From Vreelandella andesensis (GTDB lineage: Bacteria; Pseudomonadota; Gammaproteobacteria; Pseudomonadales; Halomonadaceae): 64,000 nucleotides of DNA. Positions 9,822 through 19,691 of the stretch are shown in pieces. The stretch lies in NCBI RefSeq assembly GCF_003989795.1, contig NZ_RZHG01000010.1, forward strand, positions 62,087-126,086, given 5' to 3'. The translations under genes and the position numbers were made by a program. The notes beneath the pieces were generated by a model. That model did not search any database. It was given only the letters and a program-made list of their open reading frames with translations, and was not told the origin of the DNA. Positions within the stretch are counted from its first letter, which is position 1. Every line of letters begins with the position of its first letter.

Positions 9822-10588
9822 TGAAAAAACAACTGATTGCACTTCTGTTTGCGCTATTGCCGGTAACGGCACTAGCTGCTGGTGGCGCGAGTGTGCCCCA
9901 TAGTATGGATCCTGATCTTCGAGATCAGGCGTCTTTGCAAAATGGTATGAAGCTTTTCGTTAACTATTGTATGGGTTGTCACTCGCTTGAACACCAGCGT
10001 TTTGCCCGCGCAGCAGAGGACTTGGGTATTCCGCAGGACTTGGTCGAGGAGAACTTGATTTTCTCCTCCGATCTAGCGTTTAACGATCAAATGCACATTG
10101 CAATGGATAGTGGCGATGCAGAAACTTGGTTCGGTGCCGCGCCGCCTGACCTTACGCTGATTGATCGTTTGCGTGGCTCGGACTACATCTATTCCTACCT
10201 GCTGACTTTCTATCGCGACCCTACCCAGCCGCTGGGTGTTAACAACATGGTGCTCGAAGCTTCAGCGATGCCAAACGTGTTGGAGCCGCTGCAAGGTGTT
10301 CAGGAGATGGTCTGTTCAGAAACAGATCAGCCGGTAGCAGGCCAGTCGCCGGACCCTCTGTCGGGTAAATACCAGTCTTGCGATGTATTGAAAGTGACGC
10401 AGGCGGGCGCCATGGAACCCGCTGAATTTGAGGAAGCGATTTATGATTTGACTAACTTCCTTGCCTACGTAGGTGAGCCGTCTAAGCTTCATGCTCAGAC
10501 ATTGGCTCCTAAAGTGCTTATTTTCATCTTTATTTTTGGTGTGATTGCCTACTTGCTTAAGCGTGAGTACTGGCGAGACGTTCACTAA
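9821..10588 (+). CDS. petC: Ubiquinol-cytochrome c reductase, cytochrome c1 subunit
   Basis: Membrane-anchored periplasmic c-type cytochrome that receives electrons from the Rieske centre. Seen: a cleavable signal peptide (residues 1-20, ending LPVTALAA), heme attachment motif CMGCH at residues 50-54, and a C-terminal membrane anchor (VLIFIFIFGVIAYLL) followed by positive residues. Heme attachment requires the cytochrome c maturation system, which is not in this window. It is the last gene of petABC, closed by a strong hairpin terminator. Confidence 0.96.
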   Translation: MKKQLIALLFALLPVTALAAGGASVPHSMDPDLRDQASLQNGMKLFVNYCMGCHSLEHQRFARAAEDLGIPQDLVEENLIFSSDLAFNDQMHIAMDSGDAETWFGAAPPDLTLIDRLRGSDYIYSYLLTFYRDPTQPLGVNNMVLEASAMPNVLEPLQGVQEMVCSETDQPVAGQSPDPLSGKYQSCDVLKVTQAGAMEPAEFEEAIYDLTNFLAYVGEPSKLHAQTLAPKVLIFIFIFGVIAYLLKREYWRDVH

Positions 10589-10613
10589 CAATTAAGTGAT
10601 CACAGGCATGTCG

Positions 10614-10645
10614 GGCGCACGGCGTAAGCCGTGCGCCTTTTGTTT
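10614..10645 (+). terminator. Rho-independent terminator after petC
   Basis: Perfect 10-bp stem, 10614-10623 with 10628-10637, a GTAA tetraloop and a short T-rich tail. Confidence 0.85.
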
Positions 10646-10738
10646 ATATAGTCAGTCGTAATGCAAAGCGGGTTACCTTCCCATAAGCTAGCGCTGGCGT
10701 GTTATTATCAAAGATTGTTTTGATGCGAGGATGCTTTC

Positions 10739-11365
10739 ATGGGTGTTGTGGCCAAGCGGTCGTCGATGATCTTTTATTCTGGTAGTGATGATCATTTTAG
10801 TCATCGTGTGCGCATTGTTCTGGCTGAAAAGGGGGTGGCAGTTGATATTGTTGACGTCAACGATGAGCGTCCGCCTGAAGAATTAGCAGACCTCAACCCG
10901 TACAACAGCGTGCCTACGCTGCTGGATCGTGACTTAGTGCTTTATGAATCTAAAGTCATGATGGAATATTTGGATGAGCGTTTCCCTCATCCGCCTTTGT
11001 TGCCTGTATACCCGGTAGCACGGGCGCAAAGCCGTTTGTGGATGCATCGCATTGAGCGCGAGTGGTGCCCGATGCTGGAGCAAATACGTACTAGTGGTAA
11101 AAAAGAAGCGGAAAAGGCGCGTAAAGAACTGCGCGAAAGCCTTATTGGAATTTCGCCTATCTTTGAAGACATGCCTTACTTCATGAGTGAAGAGTTCACG
11201 CTTGTAGACTGCTGTCTAGCGCCGATTTTGTGGCGTTTGCCGGAGCTGAATATTGAATTGCCTGAGAAGCAGGTGAAACCTTTGCTGGGCTATATGTCGC
11301 GGGTATTCGAACGCGAAGCGTTTAAGGCATCTTTAAACGAGCGTGAAAAAGAGATGCGCGCTTGA
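10739..11365 (+). CDS. sspA: Stringent starvation protein A
   Basis: RNA polymerase-associated protein with a glutathione-S-transferase fold but no known transferase activity; in E. coli it affects stationary-phase and phage transcription, and in Francisella and Pseudomonas relatives it takes part in virulence-gene control. Seen: thioredoxin-like N-terminal half ([23 protein letters not shown]) with conserved NPYNSVPTL and [20 protein letters not shown], then the helical GST C-domain. The 208 residues start at ATG 10739, after a GCGAGG-like site. sspB follows after a 62-base gap, the usual pair after the bc1 genes in gammaproteobacteria. Confidence 0.95.
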   Translation: MGVVAKRSSMIFYSGSDDHFSHRVRIVLAEKGVAVDIVDVNDERPPEELADLNPYNSVPTLLDRDLVLYESKVMMEYLDERFPHPPLLPVYPVARAQSRLWMHRIEREWCPMLEQIRTSGKKEAEKARKELRESLIGISPIFEDMPYFMSEEFTLVDCCLAPILWRLPELNIELPEKQVKPLLGYMSRVFEREAFKASLNEREKEMRA

Positions 11366-11427
11366 ATTCATGTTGCCTCTTTTCCTTGACTAGGTAAGGG
11401 GCATATTTGTCAGGAGGAGGGAGTCTT

Positions 11428-11916
11428 ATGAAATCGAGCCGTCCCTATCTCGCCCGAGCTCTCTATGAGTGGTTGTTGGATAATGAATTAACGCCATACG
11501 TGGTGGTGGATGCTACCCAACCTGGCGTGGAGGTGCCGCGTCAGTTTGTTCAAAATGGACAAATTGTGCTGAATGTAGCGCCAACCGCTGTACGTGATTT
11601 GTTTATGGAAAACCAGGCAATGGGTTTTAGCGCTCGTTTTGGAGGTCAGCCTATGCAGGTAATGATTCCAACATCTGCGCTTATCGCGATTTACGCTCGT
11701 GAAAATGGTGCTGGTATGGTGTTTGGGCATGAGCCAGAGCTGGATGCTGCAGAGTTTGATGATGCGGAATTGGAAGAGGATTTTGCAGACTCCTTTGATG
11801 AATCTTCCAAGCCCGAGTTGACGGTGACAGAGTCGGTTCCTGAGAAAGAAGGGGATATCTCTGCCCGGGCGTCTAAAAAGACTAAGAAAAAGCCGACGTT
11901 ACGTGTGGTCAAGTAG
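11428..11916 (+). CDS. sspB: ClpXP adaptor protein SspB
   Basis: Adaptor that hands ssrA-tagged and some other substrates to ClpXP. The N-terminal substrate-binding domain begins SSRPYLARALYEWLLDN, followed by a long acidic, presumably disordered linker and a C-terminal ClpX-docking tail LRVVK, which is directly visible. ATG 11428 is preceded by a strong AGGAGGAG site; an in-frame TTG at 11407 is less likely because it lies before this site. The protein is 162 residues. It is the second gene after sspA and is closed by the bidirectional terminator shared with dolP. Confidence 0.95.
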   Translation: MKSSRPYLARALYEWLLDNELTPYVVVDATQPGVEVPRQFVQNGQIVLNVAPTAVRDLFMENQAMGFSARFGGQPMQVMIPTSALIAIYARENGAGMVFGHEPELDAAEFDDAELEEDFADSFDESSKPELTVTESVPEKEGDISARASKKTKKKPTLRVVK

Positions 11917-11956
11917 GATGTTGGTTTGACTGCGTTATCTAGCTGTATTTATAACG

Positions 11957-11979
11957 ACGGTTTTTCTTAGAAAAACCGT
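11957..11979 (+). terminator. A/T-rich hairpin after sspB
   Basis: Inverted repeat ACGGTTTTT / AAAAACCGT with a 5-base loop, just before the stronger bidirectional terminator. It may act with it or simply be an mRNA 3' structure. Confidence 0.4.
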
Positions 11980-11986
11980 TGGCAAA

Positions 11987-12029
11987 TAAAAAAACCTCGT
12001 TTCAGATATTACTGAGACGAGGTTTTTTT
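11987..12029. terminator. Bidirectional terminator between sspB and dolP
   Basis: Stem of 11 pairs, 11995-12005 with 12012-12022 (one wobble), flanked by an A-run on the left and a T-run on the right. This is the expected shape for a terminator serving both converging genes. Confidence 0.9.
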
Positions 12030-12046
12030 GTGAATTGACGCGTTAA

Positions 12047-12619
12047 TCAATCCATATAGTCAAAGACTTTAACGATTCGCTGAATGCCGCCAACTGACGA
12101 TACCGCATTAGCAATTCGATCGCCTTCATCGCGTGTCACCCTACCCATCAGATACACATTTGCGTTTTCTGTAGTGATTTTTAGTTTGGATGAATCGATG
12201 CGGTCATTGGTGGCGAGTTGGCTCATGACATTAGTGGTAAGCCAAGTGTCATTTAGACGTTGGCTAGTAGGTAAATTTGCAGCAATGCTAAGTTCATTGT
12301 GTACTTGGTTGACGCCTCGAAGAGAGCCGGCGACCTCGCCTGCTTTATTACGCAGTTCCTCGCTTGGTACTTGACCCACCAGAAGTAGCGAGCCGTTATA
12401 ACTATGTGCTCTTATGCGTGCATCTCTTAATCGAGCATCTGAACGATCTAATGCTCGTGAGGCTTCACGCTCAATAGTGGTGTCGATGGCTTCAACATCG
12501 CTACTGCGCTGTCCATAATTGGACGGGTTAGATGCCGCGTTATTCGCACATCCGGCGAGTAAAATAACGCTAAGCGCCGCAACGGCAACCAGTTTGTGTG
12601 AAGAATAACGCAGGCCCAT
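12047..12619 (-). CDS. dolP: Outer-membrane BON-domain lipoprotein DolP (YraP)
   Basis: DolP is an outer-membrane lipoprotein that recognises anionic phospholipid, concentrates at division sites and supports envelope integrity and BAM function in E. coli. Seen: a lipoprotein signal with lipobox LAGC and acylated Cys24, then two BON domains (about residues 45-110 and 120-190; the second contains TTENANVYLMGRVTRDEGD). The length of 190 matches the family. A GGGAG site lies eight bases before the ATG. Synteny lpoA-yraN-diaA-dolP is the same as in E. coli. Confidence 0.92.
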   Translation of the reverse strand: MGLRYSSHKLVAVAALSVILLAGCANNAASNPSNYGQRSSDVEAIDTTIEREASRALDRSDARLRDARIRAHSYNGSLLLVGQVPSEELRNKAGEVAGSLRGVNQVHNELSIAANLPTSQRLNDTWLTTNVMSQLATNDRIDSSKLKITTENANVYLMGRVTRDEGDRIANAVSSVGGIQRIVKVFDYMD

Positions 12620-12712
12620 GGCAATGACTCCCTTTGAAAATGTTGAGTAAATAGGTATTAATCTATCTGCTTAATCGATTCTGTTCAGTTTAATCCGGTC
12701 AGTTTAAATTGT

Positions 12713-13352
<640 letters not shown>

Positions 13353-13365
13353 CTAGGTAAAAGTA

Positions 13366-13755
13366 TCAGTATGCGTCAAAGGCCGCTTTTTCCCATTGAA
13401 ATTCTAGGGCGGGAGGCGTGCCTGTAATTGCTAGAATATCAAAGCGACAGGGACTTGAAACAGCATGCCGAGCGATATAGAGCTTGGCGGCTCGAATTAG
13501 GCGATGCCGCTTTTGCGCAGTGACGGTCTCTAAAGGATGGCCGTAGGTTGAAGTGGTACGGTGTTTGACCTCGATAAAGACCAGGGTATCCTGGTCTTTC
13601 ATCACAAGATCTAGTTCACCACCTTTAACGTGGTGATTGCTAGTAATAAGCGTTAAGCCATGTTGCTGCAACCATCGAGCGGCTAATTGCTCAATGGCAG
13701 CACCTCGTGCTCGGGCTGTCTGCGGTGTATTAGACGTCTGTTGATTACTGGTCAT
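13366..13755 (-). CDS. yraN: YraN family (UPF0102) nuclease-like protein
   Basis: Small protein with a Holliday-junction-resolvase/restriction-enzyme-like fold; cellular role unknown. Seen: the conserved pattern GAAIEQLAARWLQQHGL, then GGELDLVMKDQDTLVFIEVK, in which the D and ExK residues form the PD-(D/E)xK-type site, and RHRLIRAAKLYI. The length of 129 is normal. Its start codon overlaps the end of lpoA by 11 bases, so the two are probably translationally coupled. Confidence 0.93.
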   Translation of the reverse strand: MTSNQQTSNTPQTARARGAAIEQLAARWLQQHGLTLITSNHHVKGGELDLVMKDQDTLVFIEVKHRTTSTYGHPLETVTAQKRHRLIRAAKLYIARHAVSSPCRFDILAITGTPPALEFQWEKAAFDAY

Positions 13756-15250
13756 CGTTCAGCAGGCCGGGAATCAAAATGGGCGAAGGCACACCATTTT
13801 GGAACTTAGCCCACGGTAACTCTCGATAAACCCTGCCATCTGCCGATAGGCGAAGTATTCCAGTGCTTCCATTCATTCCATCAAGGGCAGATAAATCTGA
13901 AAGGCGAATGCCAAGTTCGTAGGCATCCACACCCATTGCCATTAAACGGAACATGGAGGCATCTGACCCATTGCGTAGCTCAGTGTAGCTGGAATAAAAG
14001 GGTAGCGCCTCTTCACCGCCTACCGCTGCGTCAGGGATTTGCCAGGGAATATCGATAAACATCACACCATTCAGATCTTTATCTAAGCGTGCCTGTAAAC
14101 GTCCTTCGTGAAGGTGGGAAGTGGCGTAAATAGGCAAGTTAGGGGCGTAGTAGTAATCCATGGTTGGCGGCACCTGGCGCGCATACTCGGGTAGTGCCAA
14201 CAGGAATAGCGCATCAATGTTGCTAAGACGTGCGCGGTCACCGCTAACATTTAAGGCTGTTTTTACTGCGTTAGCTACGGCGCTACTAGGGTCATAGCGT
14301 ACGGCGTTTGTGATTTCACCGCCTTGACCTTGCCATTCGTTCCAGAACGCTTCGCCTACACGTCGACCCCAGGCGTTGTCAGGCACCATAATTGACATTT
14401 GGCGATGGCCGTCCTGAAAGGCTCTGCGAGCCGCTTGGCGAGCTTCATCTTCAGCGGATAAACCATACTGAAGGAGTTGAGGCGCTTGATTGCTTGCGCT
14501 GTTGCCATAGTTCAGGGCCAGCGTAGGTAGCGGTACACTGTTGCGTTGCTCAAGTTGAGTGACTTGTTCTTTATCAATCGGGCCAATCAGAATTTGAGCA
14601 TTCATTTGCGCTGCACGTTGGTAGACCTCATCAAGTGAATATTGAGACGTATCGATGAAATTAAGCTGTACGTTATCTCCCTTTAAGCCGTGATGACGGC
14701 GCATGGCGGTCGCGATCGCGTTAGCCACGCTACTCAGTGGGCCGGATTCTGGTAATGCCACTGCAATGCGGCGTATGTCGACGCCCTCTAACTCGGGTAT
14801 AGATGCTGTGGCTGGCGGTGTTTGATCCAATGCTTGACGTGCCCACTGTTGGCGTTCAGCAAGCGTTTTTTGTTGATTTGCTTGCATGGGGAGTTCGTCG
14901 TCAAGCACTTGAGTCGCGCGAAGGACCGCGCGGGGGTTGTCAAGGCCACGTGCTAGTTCTGAGAAAAGCATTGCCCAGCGCACCCGATCCGATTCTGAAA
15001 GCATGCTTTCATTAACCGCATCGGCTGCGTCAAAAGCGCTTTCGCGTTGCCCTTGTCTGGCGAGGATATTTGCCGCTTCCAGTCGCGTTTTGGCTGCTTG
15101 CTCTGGCGCTTGCTGCTCTGCTTGATTGAGCAATCGATTAGCATCCTGGTCAGGGACGCGGTCAACCACGCTTGGCGGTTGCATGGCGCACCCTGTGATA
15201 AGAAGCGCCATGAAGGCAGTGGCCAGTAATCCACGTATTGACTGTTTCAT
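13745..15250 (-). CDS. lpoA: Penicillin-binding protein activator LpoA (LppC family lipoprotein)
   Basis: Outer-membrane lipoprotein that in E. coli reaches through the wall to stimulate PBP1a. Seen: a lipoprotein signal with lipobox ITGC (Cys21), a TPR-like helical N-domain, then a C-domain of the periplasmic-binding-protein fold (from about GVDIRRIAVALPESGPL onward). I chose ATG 15250, with AAGGA seven bases upstream, over an in-frame ATG 12 codons earlier, because only then does the signal peptide start properly. The protein is 501 residues. It is divergent from rsmI, as yraM and yraL are in E. coli. Confidence 0.92.
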   Translation of the reverse strand: MKQSIRGLLATAFMALLITGCAMQPPSVVDRVPDQDANRLLNQAEQQAPEQAAKTRLEAANILARQGQRESAFDAADAVNESMLSESDRVRWAMLFSELARGLDNPRAVLRATQVLDDELPMQANQQKTLAERQQWARQALDQTPPATASIPELEGVDIRRIAVALPESGPLSSVANAIATAMRRHHGLKGDNVQLNFIDTSQYSLDEVYQRAAQMNAQILIGPIDKEQVTQLEQRNSVPLPTLALNYGNSASNQAPQLLQYGLSAEDEARQAARRAFQDGHRQMSIMVPDNAWGRRVGEAFWNEWQGQGGEITNAVRYDPSSAVANAVKTALNVSGDRARLSNIDALFLLALPEYARQVPPTMDYYYAPNLPIYATSHLHEGRLQARLDKDLNGVMFIDIPWQIPDAAVGGEEALPFYSSYTELRNGSDASMFRLMAMGVDAYELGIRLSDLSALDGMNGSTGILRLSADGRVYRELPWAKFQNGVPSPILIPGLLNDDQ

Positions 15251-15363
15251 GTATCCTTCCTTAGTTTCCATTTGCGCTGCCGCCACTCAACGAGCAGATA
15301 AATTTACCACTGCACAAGCATAGCGCACCGTCAGTGCAGGCTATTAACAAGTCGGGAGTCACA

Positions 15364-16221
15364 ATGACACACCAACATCCGGGTATATTGTACGTGGTTG
15401 CAACACCAATTGGGAATTTGGAAGACTTATCGCCACGCGCTGCTCGGGTATTAGCAGAGGTATCACGTATTGCTGCTGAGGATACACGTCACAGCGGCCG
15501 CTTGTTAGCGCATTTAGGCATTAATACGCCGATGCTTTCATTGCATGAACACAACGAGGCGCGGCGAGTCGATACACTGGATAGCTATTTAATGGCGGGG
15601 GAAAATATTGCCCTAATTAGTGATGCCGGGACGCCGCTTATATGTGACCCGGGTTTCGTATTGGTGAGAGAGTTGCGATTGCGGGGTAGGCAGATCGTCC
15701 CACTTCCGGGGCCTTGTGCACTGGTTAGTGCGCTGTCAGCTGCTGGTTTACCTACAGACAGGTTTACATTTGGTGGTTTTTTGCCATCAAAACCCAGTGC
15801 GCGACGGCAAGCGCTTGAGAAATGGCAGGCCCGCGAGGAAACCTTGGTGTTCTATGAGTCGCCACACCGGATTGTGCATACTCTGGAAGCTTTGTGCGAG
15901 CAAATGCCTGATAGAGCAGTAGTGTTGGCAAGAGAGCTAACCAAGACATACGAAACCTTTCTGCAAGGTTCTCCCCAGGCATTACTTGAACAATTGTTAC
16001 AAGATCCTAATCAAAGTCGAGGGGAGTTTGTGGTGATGATCGCTGGGGCGCCACCCGCTGTACAAAGCGATGAGCAATTGATTACTGCCGCCGAGCTGCT
16101 TAACGCAATGCTTGCAGAGGGTGTTGGCGTTAAGCAAGGTGCTGCTATTGCTGCAAAAATGTTAGGTGGTCGAAAACAAGAATGGTACGCAAGATTGCAA
16201 ACATTAAAAGGTGAGTATTGA
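15364..16221 (+). CDS. rsmI: 16S rRNA 2'-O-ribose C1402 methyltransferase
   Basis: SAM-dependent methyltransferase modifying the ribose of C1402 in the decoding centre of 16S rRNA; its partner on the base of the same nucleotide is RsmH, encoded just downstream. Seen: YVVATPIGNLEDLSPRA, AEDTRHSG, ISDAGTPLICDPG and PLPGPCALVSALSAAGLP, the tetrapyrrole-methylase-type signatures. ATG 15364 with a GGGAG site gives 285 residues; a GTG ten codons earlier is less likely. The 3' end contains the upstream part of the rnpB promoter region. Confidence 0.95.
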   Translation: MTHQHPGILYVVATPIGNLEDLSPRAARVLAEVSRIAAEDTRHSGRLLAHLGINTPMLSLHEHNEARRVDTLDSYLMAGENIALISDAGTPLICDPGFVLVRELRLRGRQIVPLPGPCALVSALSAAGLPTDRFTFGGFLPSKPSARRQALEKWQAREETLVFYESPHRIVHTLEALCEQMPDRAVVLARELTKTYETFLQGSPQALLEQLLQDPNQSRGEFVVMIAGAPPAVQSDEQLITAAELLNAMLAEGVGVKQGAAIAAKMLGGRKQEWYARLQTLKGEY

Positions 16222-16231
16222 AAGGAGAGCA

Positions 16232-16260
16232 TTGAGGCGACGGCGGGGCGCTGGTATGCT
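16232..16260 (+). promoter_or_regulatory. Likely promoter of rnpB
   Basis: TTGAGG (16232-16237), exactly 17 bases, TATGCT (16255-16260). It predicts a transcript start seven to eight bases on, which coincides with the first base of the RNase P RNA P1 helix at 16268. Confidence 0.7.
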
Positions 16261-16267
16261 TGCCGCC

Positions 16268-16626
<359 letters not shown>

Positions 16627-16633
16627 TTTCCAT

Positions 16634-16660
16634 AAAGGTGCTTCGTTAGTACCTTTTTAA
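16634..16660 (+). terminator. Terminator of rnpB
   Basis: Stem AAAGGTGC (16634-16641) with GTACCTTT (16649-16656), one G-T pair, a 7-base loop and a T-run. It ends only 20 bases before the rsmH start codon. Confidence 0.7.
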
Positions 16661-16677
16661 CATTGTGTGAGATTAAC

Positions 16678-17634
16678 ATGCCTTCTCCTGACGCTGACCA
16701 GGTTACTTCCCGTTTTCGCCACACCAGCGTTTTATTAGAAGGGGCAGTGGATACACTTGTTCATAATCCCGGTGGTATTTATTTAGACGGCACGTTCGGG
16801 CGAGGCGGGCATTCTCGTCTTATTCTTTCCCGTTTGAGCGAACAAGGCCGATTAATGGCCATGGATCGTGACCCTCAAGCAATTGCAGCCGCTGAAGATA
16901 TCGATGATCCTCGCTTTGATATTACGCAGCGGGAGTTCGCGCGGTTAGCTGAATATGCACAAGAGCAAGAGGTTTACGGAAAGCTTGCAGGCGTATTGCT
17001 AGACATCGGCGTTTCTTCTCCACAGTTAGATGATCCAGAGCGTGGCTTTAGCTTCATGCGCAACGGGCCGCTTGATATGCGAATGGATCCAACGCAAGGA
17101 GAGAGTGCCGCCGCGTTTTTAGCCCGTGCAAGCGAAACTGATATTGCCTATGTATTTAAAACCTACGGGGAAGAGCGCTACGCAAAGCGCTTAGCGCGCG
17201 CCGTTGTTACGCGCCGCGTGGAAAGGCCGTTCACTCATACCGTCGACTTGGCAGACGTATTAAAAACGGCTCATCCTGCCTGGGAAAAAGGTCGTCACCC
17301 AGCTACTAAAGCCTTTCAGGGCCTACGCATCTATTTAAATGGTGAGCTTGATCAGCTGGATGCAGCGCTTGAAGGGGCGCTGGAAGCACTTGCGCCAGGC
17401 GGCCATCTTGTTGTGATTAGCTTCCACTCTCTTGAAGATCGTCGTGTAAAGCGTTTTATTCGCCACCATGTGCGTGGTGATACGCACTTGCCGCGGGGTG
17501 TGCCAATTCGCGATGATCAGCTAAATCGTCGTCTTGAAGCCTTGGGTAAAGGAATGCGCCCAAGCGATGAAGAGGTAGACGCTAACCCCCGGGCGCGCAG
17601 TGCCGTTATGCGAGCCGCCCGTAAACGAGTGTGA
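16678..17634 (+). CDS. rsmH: 16S rRNA m4C1402 methyltransferase
   Basis: SAM-dependent N4-methylation of C1402 of 16S rRNA (formerly MraW), conserved as an early gene of the division cluster. Seen: [13 protein letters not shown], the SAM loop [32 protein letters not shown] and [17 protein letters not shown] 16678 gives 318 residues; an in-frame GTG at 16663 is possible but would place the start against the rnpB terminator stem. It is the first gene of the dcw cluster here; mraZ, which normally precedes it, is absent. Confidence 0.96.
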   Translation: MPSPDADQVTSRFRHTSVLLEGAVDTLVHNPGGIYLDGTFGRGGHSRLILSRLSEQGRLMAMDRDPQAIAAAEDIDDPRFDITQREFARLAEYAQEQEVYGKLAGVLLDIGVSSPQLDDPERGFSFMRNGPLDMRMDPTQGESAAAFLARASETDIAYVFKTYGEERYAKRLARAVVTRRVERPFTHTVDLADVLKTAHPAWEKGRHPATKAFQGLRIYLNGELDQLDAALEGALEALAPGGHLVVISFHSLEDRRVKRFIRHHVRGDTHLPRGVPIRDDQLNRRLEALGKGMRPSDEEVDANPRARSAVMRAARKRV

Positions 17635-17636
17635 TC

Positions 17637-17972
17637 ATGAGCATGGATCGGATTGAGCGTTGGGCGTCAACGCTGCGCACCGAATGGCCTTTCAAGCTAC
17701 GTTTTCGTGCTTGGCCAGCTATCCTTATTGTGCTGTTTTTAGCGTGTGTTGTTACTGGTGGTTTAGTAGTTGCCACTACACACATGACGCGAGTGCAATA
17801 TGCGCAGCTACAACAACTGGAGCAGGAAAAAAATCAGCTGCAAACAGAGTGGGGGCAGCTGCTATTGGAAGAAGGGGCGTGGTCTACTCCGGCCCGTATA
17901 GAGCAAATTGCTACGGAACGGCTTGAGATGCGCATTCCCGATGTGAATGATGTCGAGGTGATTCGACCATGA
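17637..17972 (+). CDS. ftsL: Cell division protein FtsL
   Basis: Small bitopic divisome protein; forms the FtsQLB complex that activates the FtsWI synthase. Seen: a short cytoplasmic N-terminus, one membrane helix (about residues 25-48, AILIVLFLACVVTGGLVVA), then a periplasmic leucine-zipper-like coiled coil (YAQLQQLEQEKNQLQTEWGQ). ATG 17637 lies three bases after the rsmH stop (frame also open from an overlapping GTG 17631), giving 111 residues. The last codons overlap the ftsI start (ATGA). Confidence 0.92.
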   Translation: MSMDRIERWASTLRTEWPFKLRFRAWPAILIVLFLACVVTGGLVVATTHMTRVQYAQLQQLEQEKNQLQTEWGQLLLEEGAWSTPARIEQIATERLEMRIPDVNDVEVIRP

Positions 17973-19675
17973 AGCGCGAAAGTCGGGGAGGGATATCCCG
18001 TCAGATGCCTATCGCGCCGCCATTAGCTGGCGGACGGTTTTTGTTTATTCTTATCATTGTAATGGTCGCATCAGCCATCCTAGTCGGTAGGATTACGCTA
18101 CTGCAGGTAATTGACCGTCCTTTTTTACAAAGCCAAGGCGATGCCCGGACGCTTCGCCATGAGGCAATACCTGCACACCGCGGTATGATCACTGATCGTA
18201 ATGGTGAGCCGCTGGCTATTTCTACGCCTGTTGTGACACTTTGGGCAAACCCTCAAGAGCTTCCTACTGATGCCATTCAGCGGGTTATGCTGGCTCAAGC
18301 CCTAGGCATGTCATTAGATGACTTTGAGTCGCGCGTTTCTCGATATAGCAGCCGCGAGTTTATGTATCTGCGACGTCAAATGACCCCTGATGCGGCCCAG
18401 CGAATTTTAAACCTACGTACGCCAGGTGTTTATCAGCAACGTGAATATAAGCGTTACTACCCGGCGGGCGAGGTAGCGGCGCAGTTATTAGGGGTGACGA
18501 ATGTTGACGATGTTGGTCAAGAGGGTTTAGAGCTCTCTTATCAGCCTTATCTGGCGGGCCACCCTGGCCAGCGCCGTGTGATTAAAGACCGGCGAGGACG
18601 CTTAGTGCGTGAGCTTGGTGTCATTCGCGATGCCCAGCCAGGCGGTGAATTAACGCTGGCGATTGATCAGCGGATTCAATACATGGCTTATCGTGAATTG
18701 CGCGCTGCCGTAGCTGAGCATGAAGCTGATGGTGGTGTGCTTGTAATGCTTGATGCTCGTTCCGGTGAAGTCTTGGCGATGGCTAATCTACCTTCCTACA
18801 ATCCTAATAATCGCGCGGGTTTGGACCCGCGGGGGTTACGGAACCAGGCGTTGGTTGATGTGTTTGAGCCTGGGTCTGTAATGAAACCTCTGGCAATGGC
18901 TGCAATACTAGAAAGTGGCGTTGTAAATCGCGATGCTGTCGTGGATACCTCGCCAGGTTGGATGCGCTTGGATCAATTTACTATTCGTGATTTCCGTAAT
19001 TATGGTGAGTTAGATTTAGCGGGGATTCTAGAAAAATCTTCGAATGTAGGCATGTCTCGCTTGGCACTGCAGCTAAGCGATACTGCCATCTGGGAAAAAT
19101 ACAATCAGTTAGGGCTTGGGCAGGCGCCAGGAACGGGCTTTCCTGGTGAAGCAACAGGCAGCTTGCCGGCGCCAGTGCGCTGGTCTCGAAGCGAGCGAGC
19201 AACGCTTTCCTATGGCTACGGCCTCTCTGTTTCAGCAGTTCAATTGGCTAGTGCCTACACAGCGCTTGCAAATAACGGCGATCGTTTACCGCCTTCGCTG
19301 TTGAAGCTTTCTGAACCCCCCCAAGGCATTCCCGCCATATCGCCCTCGGTTGCCAATGATTTACTGAATATTTTAGAAACGTCGGTCGCAGCTTATACAG
19401 GTGGGCGGCGAGCACGCGTTGAGGGCTACCGTGTGGGGGGGAAAACGGGCACGGTGCGTAAAATAGGGCAGCAAGGCTATACCAAAGACGCTTATCGCAG
19501 TGTTTTTGCGGGGATTGCGCCTATTTCTGACCCGCGTATTGTTACTGTCGTTATGATTGATCACCCACGTGCTGGCGAGTTTTATGGTGGGGCAGTGGCT
19601 GCTCCGGTGTTCTCTAGCGTTACAGGTAATGCCCTACGTTTGCTGGACGTGCCGCCTGATCGTGAGGTCGAGTAG
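17969..19675 (+). CDS. ftsI: Peptidoglycan D,D-transpeptidase FtsI (PBP3)
   Basis: Septal class B penicillin-binding protein that crosslinks new septal peptidoglycan, working with FtsW. Seen: one N-terminal membrane helix (about residues 21-45), a PBP dimer/pedestal domain, then transpeptidase motifs SVMK (active Ser303, Lys306), SSN (357-359) and KTGT (492-495). The length of 568 is normal. It overlaps ftsL by four bases and is followed 16 bases later by murE. No extra insertion or missing catalytic residue was noted. Confidence 0.97.
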   Translation: MKRESRGGISRQMPIAPPLAGGRFLFILIIVMVASAILVGRITLLQVIDRPFLQSQGDARTLRHEAIPAHRGMITDRNGEPLAISTPVVTLWANPQELPTDAIQRVMLAQALGMSLDDFESRVSRYSSREFMYLRRQMTPDAAQRILNLRTPGVYQQREYKRYYPAGEVAAQLLGVTNVDDVGQEGLELSYQPYLAGHPGQRRVIKDRRGRLVRELGVIRDAQPGGELTLAIDQRIQYMAYRELRAAVAEHEADGGVLVMLDARSGEVLAMANLPSYNPNNRAGLDPRGLRNQALVDVFEPGSVMKPLAMAAILESGVVNRDAVVDTSPGWMRLDQFTIRDFRNYGELDLAGILEKSSNVGMSRLALQLSDTAIWEKYNQLGLGQAPGTGFPGEATGSLPAPVRWSRSERATLSYGYGLSVSAVQLASAYTALANNGDRLPPSLLKLSEPPQGIPAISPSVANDLLNILETSVAAYTGGRRARVEGYRVGGKTGTVRKIGQQGYTKDAYRSVFAGIAPISDPRIVTVVMIDHPRAGEFYGGAVAAPVFSSVTGNALRLLDVPPDREVE

Positions 19676-19691
19676 CATTTAAGGAGATTGC

